A stretch of 64,000 nt of DNA, taken from DASQPA01 sp963756455 (lineage in GTDB: Bacteria > Acidobacteriota > Thermoanaerobaculia > Multivoradales > UBA5704). The stretch spans positions 2,976,001 to 3,040,000 of the forward strand of contig CAVWNC010000004.1 of assembly GCA_963756455.1 (NCBI GenBank). The letters are read 5' to 3'. Below, one piece after another: positions 8,181 through 15,072 of the stretch (the stretch's first letter is position 1; the number at the start of each line of letters is the position of its first letter). The notes beneath the pieces were generated by a model that searched no databases, was not told the origin of the DNA, and saw only the letters and a program-made list of their open reading frames with translations. Position numbers and translations under genes: made by a program.

Positions 8181-9575
8181 GTGGTCGAACAGTTCGCCGG
8201 GCTGATCCGCGAGGTCACCGGCAACGTCGTGCCCGAAGAGCGCTTCGCCCTCTTGGCGGAGCTCGCCGAGCGCCGGGCCCGGGCGCTCTCCTACCCCGAC
8301 GTCCCCGCCTACCTGACGGCCCTGGCCGCCGGCCGGCTCGCCGGCGAGTGGGACGGGGTGATCTCGGTCGTCACCATCAAGGAGTCCTACTTCTTCCGCG
8401 CCCCCCAGCAGTTCGAGGCGCTCCGGCGGGACGTCCTCCCCCGTCTCCTCGCGAGGAGAGCCGCTGCCGGCGACGACAGGACGCTCCGCATCTGGTCGGC
8501 CGCCTGCGCCAGAGGCGAAGAGCCCGGGACCCTCGCCCTCCTCCTCGCCGAGGAGCCGGCGCTCTCCTCCCGGCGCTGGCGGATCTTCGCCACCGACGTC
8601 GACGAGGAGGCCCTGGAGGGCGCCCGGCGCGGCCTCTACGGCGAGCGCGCGGTGGCCCAAGTCCCCCCGCACCTCCTCGCCCGCTACTTCACCCGCCACG
8701 GCAAGCTCTACGAGCTCGATCCCGGCCTTCGGGCGAGGATCGACTATCAGCCCCTGAACCTCGCCCAGTCTCCCTACGCGCTGCCGGAGCCCGAGCTCGA
8801 CCTCATCCTCCTGCGCAACGTCCTCATCTACTTCAGCCGCCCCCTCCAGCGCTGGGTCGTGGGAAGGGTGGCGGCGCACCTCGCCCGCGAGGGCTACCTC
8901 TTCCTCGGCGCTTCTGAAACCCTGTGGCAGATCCAGGACGAGCTCGAAGCGGTCGACTTGGGCGGCTCCTTCGCCTATCGGCACCCTCCGGCCGACCGGC
9001 CGAATCGTCCGGTCAGGCCGGCCCGCCCAGCCGGAGCAAGGCCGGAACGCCCTGCGCGGTCCCAGCCGGTACCGCCGAAACGGCGGCCGACCGCGACGAT
9101 GCCGGTCCCGGCCCCGCCGATCTCCCAGCCGCCCCGGCCGGCGCCCGCTCCAGCAGGGGCCACCGCCGTCCCCAGCGCCGACCGCCTCTCGGCGGCGGCC
9201 CGCCTCCTCGCCGACAACCGGATCGCCGAGGCCGGGAGGCTCGTCGCGGACCTCCTCGTAGCCGACCCCTCCGAGCCGGCCCCCCACGCCCTCGCCGGCT
9301 TCCTCCACGACCTCGCCGGTCGCCCCGAGGAGGCGGTCCCCGCCTACCGCGCCGCCCTCTACCTCGATCCCGCCCTCTACCAGGCCCGCCTCCTCCTCGC
9401 CGACTGCCTCCTCCGCCTCGGGCACCGAGAGCTCGCCGAGACGCAGTTCCAGGAGGTTCTCACCCTGGTGACCCTCGGCCGCGAGCACCCCCTCCCTGCC
9501 CTCTCCGCCCTCCCTCTCCCCGATCGCGAACGGGCCTTGAAGCGCTGCCGGCAGGCGCTCCAGGGGGGGGGGTGA
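8181..9575 (+). CDS. cheR: CheR-type methyltransferase with C-terminal TPR domain
   Basis: Methylates receptor glutamates using S-adenosylmethionine. The N-terminal CheR helical domain runs to about residue 85. The SAM-binding motif WSAACARGEEPG corresponds to the CheR AaCStGEEpY block; ATDVDEEAL, LILLRNVLIYF and LFLGASETL are the further conserved blocks. A Pro-rich linker (about residues 275-330) leads to TPR-like helices (DRLSAAARLLADNR, then HALAGFLHDLAGR). This CheR-TPR layout matches WspC. The frame is open far upstream, but that stretch is antiparallel noise inside the GGDEF gene; GTG 8181 directly precedes the conserved start, 26 bases after the previous stop. Last gene of the operon. 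Confidence 0.92.
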   Translation: MVEQFAGLIREVTGNVVPEERFALLAELAERRARALSYPDVPAYLTALAAGRLAGEWDGVISVVTIKESYFFRAPQQFEALRRDVLPRLLARRAAAGDDRTLRIWSAACARGEEPGTLALLLAEEPALSSRRWRIFATDVDEEALEGARRGLYGERAVAQVPPHLLARYFTRHGKLYELDPGLRARIDYQPLNLAQSPYALPEPELDLILLRNVLIYFSRPLQRWVVGRVAAHLAREGYLFLGASETLWQIQDELEAVDLGGSFAYRHPPADRPNRPVRPARPAGARPERPARSQPVPPKRRPTATMPVPAPPISQPPRPAPAPAGATAVPSADRLSAAARLLADNRIAEAGRLVADLLVADPSEPAPHALAGFLHDLAGRPEEAVPAYRAALYLDPALYQARLLLADCLLRLGHRELAETQFQEVLTLVTLGREHPLPALSALPLPDRERALKRCRQALQGGG

Positions 9576-9675
9576 GGGAGCACGCTGCCGGGCTGCAGGA
9601 GGGGGATCGGCGTGGACGCGACCCGGCTGGGGTAGAATTCTTGCCAGCCTTCTATGGCAGAAGAGGAGACGAGAG

Positions 9676-10107
9676 ATGAAAGACCCACTCAATCGGCGTG
9701 ACTTCGGCAAGCTCACCCTGGCCGCCTTCGGCGGCGTGCTCGCCGGATCGCTGGCCGCCGACCGGCTGCTCGCCGACGACAAGAAAAAGCCCGCCCCGGC
9801 GGGGACGTTCTCGCTCAAGGACCCGCACATCTGCTGCGGCTTGAACACCTGCAAGGGGCACGGCAAGGGAGCGAAGAACGATTGCGCCGGGCAGGGGAGC
9901 TGCGCCACCGTCGCGGCCCACGGCTGCGCCGGCAGCAACGCCTGCGCCGGGCAGGGCGAATCGGGCATGAACGCCTGCAAGGGCCAGGGTTCCTGCGGCG
10001 TACCGGTCTCGGGCGACGCCTGGAAGGCGGCGCGCGGCAACTTCGAGGCGGCGATGACCAAGGCGGGCAAGAAGTTCGGGCCGGCGCCCAAGGAGTGCGG
10101 AGCGTAA
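9676..10107 (+). CDS. Tat-exported cysteine-rich bufferin-like RiPP precursor
   Basis: A 143-residue protein with the twin-arginine motif RRDFGK at residues 7-12, a hydrophobic stretch to about residue 27 and a probable cleavage before DDKKK. The mature part has Cys in small repeats: LNTCKGHGKG, NDCAGQGSC, SNACAGQGE, NACKGQGSCG and a terminal KECGA. Many Cys sit next to Gly in C-x-G-x-G contexts. The next two genes encode a DUF692 (MNIO) enzyme and a DUF2063 protein, the pair that modifies bufferins, copper-binding peptides whose Cys become thiooxazoles. Role in metal binding is inferred. ATG 9676 is preceded by GAGGAG. No homologue of DoxX-type partner BufD is adjacent. Confidence 0.85.
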   Translation: MKDPLNRRDFGKLTLAAFGGVLAGSLAADRLLADDKKKPAPAGTFSLKDPHICCGLNTCKGHGKGAKNDCAGQGSCATVAAHGCAGSNACAGQGESGMNACKGQGSCGVPVSGDAWKAARGNFEAAMTKAGKKFGPAPKECGA

Positions 10108-11097
10108 GTGAGCCGTTCGCCGCACCCGCAGCCGGAAGGTCCCGCCCAACTTCACCATCTCGGCCGCCTCGGCCGTCTCGGCCATGACAATCTGGGGCTG
10201 GGGGTCGGTCTCCGCGCCGTCCACTTCGACCACATCCTCCGCGAGCAGCCCGAGGTGGACTGGTTCGAGGTCATCAGCGAAAACTTCATGGACTCCGCGG
10301 GGCGGCCGCGCCACGTCCTCCAGCAGATCGCCGAGCGCTACCGGGTGGTCCTCCACGGCGTGTCGCTCTCGATCGGCTCGACCGACCCGCTGAATTTCGC
10401 CTATCTCAAGAAGTTGAAGACCCTCGCCCGGGAGGTCGGCGCGCGCTGGATCTCCGACCACCTCTGCTGGACCGGGGTGCTGGGCAGAAACAGCCACGAC
10501 CTCCTCCCCGTGCCGTTCACCGAGAAGACCCTCCGCCACGTCGTCGAGCGGGTGAAGATCGTCCAAGACGTCCTGGAGCGCCCCTTCGTGCTCGAGAATC
10601 CCAGCTCCTACATAACCTTCGCCCACTCGACGATGAGCGAGCACGAGTTCATCTCGCGGATGGCGGAGGAGGCCGACTGCGGGCTCCTCTTGGACGTCAA
10701 CAACGTCTACGTGTCGAGCTTCAACCACGACCTGGACCCGGAGGAGTTCATCCGCGCCCTCCCCCACGAGCGGATCGTCCAGTTCCATCTCGCCGGGCAC
10801 AGCAACTACGGCACCCACCTGATCGACACCCACGACGACCACGTGATCGACCCGGTGTGGAAGCTCTACCAGCTCGCCCACGAGCTGACCGGCGGCGTCT
10901 CGACCCTCCTCGAATGGGACGCCCGCATCCCCCCCTTCCCGGTCCTCCACGCGGAAGTTCTCAAAGCCAAGCGGTACCTCGGCGAACACCTCGAAGACCC
11001 CGGGCCGGTCGGGCTTCCGGCAAGCGCTCCAGTCGTTGAGATGAGCGGCATGGGCGTGCCCCATCCTCTCCACCACCTCCAGCCGGAGGTGGCGTGA
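10108..11097 (+). CDS. DUF692 multinuclear non-haem iron oxygenase (MNIO, BufB-like)
   Basis: A TIM-barrel iron enzyme of the DUF692/MbnB family that oxidatively modifies peptide cysteines. All hallmark blocks are present: GVGLRAVHFDHI, DWFEVISENFM, LHGVSLSIGS, ISDHLCWTG, the HDLLPVPFTE block, LENPSSYI, LLLDVNNVYVSSFNHD, QFHLAGHSNYG, DTHDDHV and LEWDARIP. The His, Asp and Glu residues in these blocks are the predicted metal ligands. GTG 10108 follows the precursor stop with no gap, and the 3' end overlaps the next gene by four bases, so the three genes form one translational unit. The first 30 residues (Pro/His/Gly-rich) are not conserved. Substrate is presumably the Cys-rich precursor at 9676-10107. 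Confidence 0.95.
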   Translation: MSRSPHPQPEGPAQLHHLGRLGRLGHDNLGLGVGLRAVHFDHILREQPEVDWFEVISENFMDSAGRPRHVLQQIAERYRVVLHGVSLSIGSTDPLNFAYLKKLKTLAREVGARWISDHLCWTGVLGRNSHDLLPVPFTEKTLRHVVERVKIVQDVLERPFVLENPSSYITFAHSTMSEHEFISRMAEEADCGLLLDVNNVYVSSFNHDLDPEEFIRALPHERIVQFHLAGHSNYGTHLIDTHDDHVIDPVWKLYQLAHELTGGVSTLLEWDARIPPFPVLHAEVLKAKRYLGEHLEDPGPVGLPASAPVVEMSGMGVPHPLHHLQPEVA

Positions 11098-12080
11098 GGC
11101 CGGGGCGCCCCGCCCGTCCCCCGGTTTCGCCAGAAGGCCCGGAGCTCGACGTCGTCGAAAAATGGTTCCAGGCGGTGATCACCCACCCCGGCGGAGTCGC
11201 CGCCGGGCTCGGCTCGGAGGAGGCCCAGCGCCGGCTGCCCGTCGCCTCGGGCGAGCTGGGAACGGTCGTCGCCCCCTCCCGCAGCCTGACCGCCGAGGAG
11301 CGGCTGGGCATCTACGCCCACGCCTACTACGCCCGCCTCCTCGAATGCCTGGCCGACTGCTTCCCCGTCCTCGCCCGGGCGCTCGGCCCGGAGGTCTTCC
11401 AAAGCTTCGCTTTCGAATACCTGCAGCGCTACCCCTCGCGGAGCTACACCCTGGACCGCCTGGGCGAAGACTTCCCCCGCTTCCTGGCAGAGACCCGTCC
11501 CGAGGGCGACCCGCTCGATCCTTCCAGCCCGGCAAGAGACGAAACGCCTGCGTGGCCCGACTTCCTCATCGACCTCGCCCGCCTCGAATGGGCGATCGCC
11601 AAGGTGTTCGACGGTCCGGGTGTCGAGGGCCAGCCCCTCCTCCGGCCGGAGGATCTGGAAACCCTCGGACCCGAGCGCTTCGCCGCCGCCCGCCTGCGGC
11701 CGGTCGCCTGCCTCCGCCTCCTCGCCTGCCGCTATCCGGTCAACGCCTACTACACCGCCGCCCGCCGGGCGATGCACGCCCAGTCGGAGAATGCCGACGG
11801 GGAGAACGTCGAGAACGCCGAGGACGTCGAGGACGTTCCCGTCCCCGAGCCCGCCGCCGAGCACGTGGTCCTGACCCGCGTCGACTTCGTCGTCCGTCGG
11901 CACGATCTCACTGCCTTTCAATACATTCTCCTTGAGGCCCTGGCCGAGGGCGCCCGGGTGGCCGACGCGATCGCCCATGTCGCGGAAGCCACCGATTTCC
12001 CGGAAGAAGATCTCGCCGCCGCGATCCGCGAATCCTTCCGCCTCTTCGCCGCGCGGGGATTCTTCCAAGCGCTCCGCTGA
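11094..12080 (+). CDS. DUF2063 family protein, BufC-like partner of the MNIO enzyme
   Basis: GTG 11094 overlaps the MNIO stop (GTGA). The N-terminal DUF2063 region shows the family pattern: LTAEERLGIYAHAYYARLLECL, then FPVLARALG, then a WPDFLIDLARLEWA block. These proteins act beside MNIO enzymes and are thought to present the precursor peptide; the old label of DNA-binding domain is not supported. The acidic segment near residues 235-255 (repeated E-N-A/V-E-D-V) is an insertion. The C-terminal part (DFVVRRHDLTAFQYILLEAL) resembles a small winged-helix-like module seen in many family members. Length of 328 residues fits the family. Confidence 0.9.
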   Translation: MRPGRPARPPVSPEGPELDVVEKWFQAVITHPGGVAAGLGSEEAQRRLPVASGELGTVVAPSRSLTAEERLGIYAHAYYARLLECLADCFPVLARALGPEVFQSFAFEYLQRYPSRSYTLDRLGEDFPRFLAETRPEGDPLDPSSPARDETPAWPDFLIDLARLEWAIAKVFDGPGVEGQPLLRPEDLETLGPERFAAARLRPVACLRLLACRYPVNAYYTAARRAMHAQSENADGENVENAEDVEDVPVPEPAAEHVVLTRVDFVVRRHDLTAFQYILLEALAEGARVADAIAHVAEATDFPEEDLAAAIRESFRLFAARGFFQALR

Positions 12081-12130
12081 ACCCTCTTCCCGGAAAGAAC
12101 CCCGGAAGGCCCGGTGTTATCCTCTTCCGG

Positions 12131-13555
12131 ATGGCACCTCCCGTGGCGGCTTCCGCCTTCTCCCGCCGGCTCCTCGTGGCCTCCGTGGTTTTCGGGCTCT
12201 TCGTCCTCTGCGACATCGCCCTTTTCGGCTGGCTGATCTTCCGCTCGCTGTCGCAGCATGAGGTCGAGAGCGTCCTCCTGGAGACCAGGAACGAAGCCGA
12301 GTCGGTCGCCCGCCAGATCGCCCACCAGGCGCAGGGGAAGGGGAAAGACCTCTACACCGCGATCGCCGTCGAGCACGAGACCCAGACCTACATCGACTCC
12401 GTCCTCCGCCAGCGCGACATCGTGCAGGAGGTCGAGATCCGCGACAAGAACAACATGCTGGTCTACAAGGCGAAGACCAGCGCCACGGTGCCGGTGACGA
12501 CGCCGCCCTCGGGAGGCAATCTGGGGCCAACGCTCGGTCCCATCGAATCGGGCGAGCTCGGGCCGCGGGTCGACACCAAGACCACCAACCGCGAATTTCA
12601 GTACAACGTGCCGAGCATCCAGGTGCCGATCGGCGACATGGGCATGCTCGTCGTGGGGATCAGCGGGCCGGAGCTGGCGCGGCGGGTCGAGGTGCTCCGC
12701 GGCACCCTGGTCCGTCAGGCGGCGGTGATCGGGGTCATCACCCTCGCTCTCTTGACCTCGGCCTACATCATCATCTGGCAGCTCCTCCGCCGCGCCGCCC
12801 GTCTGGAAGCGCAGAGCAAGGAGGCCGAGCGGCTCGCCTACATCGGCACCCTGGCCTCGGGGCTCGCGCACGAGATCAGAAACCCCCTGAACTCGCTCAA
12901 CCTCAACATGCAGATGCTGGAAGAGGAGATCCGGGAGTACGGCGGCGCCCCCACCGGCGGCCGGCTCCTCTCGATCACCCGTTCCGAGATCAGCCGGCTG
13001 GAGCGCCTGGTGACCGACTTCCTGGCCTACGCCAAGCCCCGGCCCTTAGAGCTCGAGGATCTGCCCCCCGGCCGGCTCCTCGAACGGGTGACGGCGGTCC
13101 TCGCCGGCGAGATCCAGCGGCGCAGAGCGAGAATCGAGATCGAGGACCGGAGCGGCGGTTCGCGGGTGCGGGTCGACCCCGGCCAGTTGAACCAGCTCCT
13201 CTTGAACCTCGCCCAGAACGCCTTGAACGCCACCGAGGAGAGCGGCCGCCCTCCCGTCCTCCGCTTCCTCGCCTACCGCCACGGCGCGGACGTCGTGTTG
13301 GAGCTGGTCGACAACGGCATCGGCATCCCGGCGGGCGACCAGGGGAAGATCTTCGACCTCTTCTATTCGACCCGCAAAGGCGGCACCGGTCTGGGGCTCG
13401 CCATCGTCGACCGCATCGCTCAGACCCACGGCGGCAGGATCACCGTCAAGAGCTCCCCCGGCGTCGGCACCTCGGTCGCCGTGGCCCTCCCCGCGATCGC
13501 CCCGGAGTCCCCGGCGCGAGAGCGGGCGCCGATCGAGTCGCCGGCCGGCACCTGA
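12131..13555 (+). CDS. Membrane-bound sensor histidine kinase (NtrB/ZraS type)
   Basis: A 474-residue kinase with TM helices at about residues 12-38 and 195-217 enclosing a periplasmic domain of roughly 155 residues. After a short linker come the H-box ASGLAHEIRNPLNSL with the phospho-accepting His, and a HATPase with N-box LLNLAQNALNA, G1 DNGIGIP, F-box DLFYSTRKGGTG and G2 GLGLAIV. The HEIRNPL form is typical of kinases that partner sigma-54 activator regulators. No response regulator is adjacent, so the partner is encoded elsewhere. ATG 12131 is 50 bases after the DUF2063 gene, so cotranscription is possible and a link with metal or envelope stress is conceivable but unshown. Confidence 0.92.
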   Translation: MAPPVAASAFSRRLLVASVVFGLFVLCDIALFGWLIFRSLSQHEVESVLLETRNEAESVARQIAHQAQGKGKDLYTAIAVEHETQTYIDSVLRQRDIVQEVEIRDKNNMLVYKAKTSATVPVTTPPSGGNLGPTLGPIESGELGPRVDTKTTNREFQYNVPSIQVPIGDMGMLVVGISGPELARRVEVLRGTLVRQAAVIGVITLALLTSAYIIIWQLLRRAARLEAQSKEAERLAYIGTLASGLAHEIRNPLNSLNLNMQMLEEEIREYGGAPTGGRLLSITRSEISRLERLVTDFLAYAKPRPLELEDLPPGRLLERVTAVLAGEIQRRRARIEIEDRSGGSRVRVDPGQLNQLLLNLAQNALNATEESGRPPVLRFLAYRHGADVVLELVDNGIGIPAGDQGKIFDLFYSTRKGGTGLGLAIVDRIAQTHGGRITVKSSPGVGTSVAVALPAIAPESPARERAPIESPAGT

Positions 13556-13559
13556 AGAA

Positions 13560-14627
13560 ACTGAAAGGGCGCGAAACGCCTCAAAACCCGAATTCGATTC
13601 GTATACCTATTCCTATGATCCCTTCGGCAACCTGACCGCGCTCACCGGAGCCAACGGCCGCAACCTGCCGACCGCGCCGCAGACCAACCGTCTCAACTCC
13701 CTGGGCACCTCCTACGACGCCGCCGGAAACCTGACCAGTTGGAACGGCGCGACCTACGAGTACGACGCCTTCAACCAGCTCCGGCACTACGTCAACGGCA
13801 CCCAGGAATGGCTCTACATGTACGACGCGGACGACGAGCGCATCTGGTCGTTCCAGATAGGAGCCTCCCCGCGCTTCGACCGTTGGACCCTCCGCGGCCA
13901 GGACGCCCAGGTCCGCCGCGACTACGAGGTCTCCGGCTTCGGCTGGACCAACTGGACGGCGGGAAACACCTGGGAGGACTTCGTCTACCGCGGCGGCAGC
14001 CTCCTCGCCGGCTACTACTCGAACGGCCAGCAGAGGCACTACGACCCCGACCACCTCGGAAGCCCCCGCCTCCTCACGAACTTCGGCTCCGCCCAGGTGG
14101 CATACCACGTCTACTACCCCTACGGGGAAGAGGCGACGGCGTTCAACCAGGACGTGGAGAGGCTCAAGTTCACCGGCCACGAGAGGGATCTGGCGAGCGC
14201 GGCGGGGGCGGGGGATGATCTGGATTACATGCATGCCCGGCATGAGAGCCCGATTGCGGGGCGGTTTTTGAGTGTGGATCCTCTGAGTCTCCGAAAGCCT
14301 GCACTGAAAAATCAGAGATGGAATCGCTATTCATATGGCAGCGATAACCCCATCAAACTCATAGACCTCGATGGTAAGGAAGCTGTTGTGTTTATAGTTG
14401 CCCCTTCGAGTGCGAGCTTTCCACAAAGTGCATTTGGTCATGCCGCAATCTATGTCATGGCAGGAGGACAAGGAAAGGGAGTCTCGTACGGAGGAACCCA
14501 ATTCACGGCGGGGTTCAAGAATTTTGTCGCGAGCTACACCGGAGAGGGCCGAGAAGTTAAGGCCTATGTACTGATGCGGGTTCTACGAAGCCTTCATGCG
14601 AGCCCGGCAGGTCCGCACATTCGCTAG
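13560..14627 (+). pseudogene. 5'-truncated Rhs-repeat C-terminal fragment with variable tip
   Basis: An open frame without an upstream start begins almost at the preceding kinase stop. It holds YD-repeats (YSYDPFGNLTALTG, SYDAAGNLTSWNG, TYEYDAFNQLRHY). The Rhs core follows: HYDPDHLGSPRLLT, YYPYGEE, LKFTGHERD, YMHARHESPIAGRFLSVDP and NRYSYGSDNPIKLIDLDGKE. Full Rhs proteins exceed 1000 residues, so only the end is present. The first ATG is at 13818. After the core about 80 residues form a variable tip (FGHAAIYVMAGG and SYGGTQF) of unrecognised type. From about 14280 the DNA is visibly less GC-rich than neighbouring genes, as expected for horizontally moved tips. Probably a displaced Rhs tail rather than a working effector. 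Confidence 0.8.
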
Positions 14628-14937
14628 TCTGCAAGAAATCTGTTTCAGAATTGACGGCGCACGGAGCCAGCGTGGCGGGTACGTTGGCGTGGCTGAGGCT
14701 GCCTCACTCGTCCGCTCTGTCAACGGCGGTCGTGATGCATGGGGGCACCGCTTTATTTTCATGAGCAACAACGACCACAAGAACTTTGCCTACGTTGTCG
14801 TTTCGACAGGCTCCGATGGTCAACTGGACATGAAAAAGGGCGACTACTTCACTATGAAGCCCGTGAATGTCAAGGGTGCCTGGGCTAAGGATATTGTATT
14901 TCGGAATGGCGAGGCCGTTACCTTGGCGGGTAAATAA
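14596..14937 (+). CDS. Small hypothetical protein, pseudopilin-G-like C-terminal motif
   Basis: A 113-residue ORF that starts inside the end of the Rhs fragment in another frame. The segment DAWGHRFIFMS, then YVVVSTGSDGQLD resembles the end of GspG-type pseudopilins, where DPWG and a SxGPDG motif bind calcium, but there is no N-terminal prepilin helix. The frame is open from 14575 and reads smoothly upstream as GFYEAFMRARQV. It may therefore be the out-of-frame continuation of the Rhs tip, with a one-base slip near 14578, rather than a separate gene. The lower GC matches the tip. An immunity role is possible from position only. Function is unknown. Confidence 0.5.
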   Translation: MRARQVRTFASLQEICFRIDGARSQRGGYVGVAEAASLVRSVNGGRDAWGHRFIFMSNNDHKNFAYVVVSTGSDGQLDMKKGDYFTMKPVNVKGAWAKDIVFRNGEAVTLAGK

Positions 14938-15072
14938 CGCTCAACATCGATCTAAGGCTCAGCAGCGCATACAGCCGACCGATGGGTGCCAGTAACGGAA
15001 AAGAGGTTGGCGCTCTATTTGCAGAAGACCCGAGGGTCGCCGAAAGCCGTAGATTCCCGAGGCCCAACCGCC

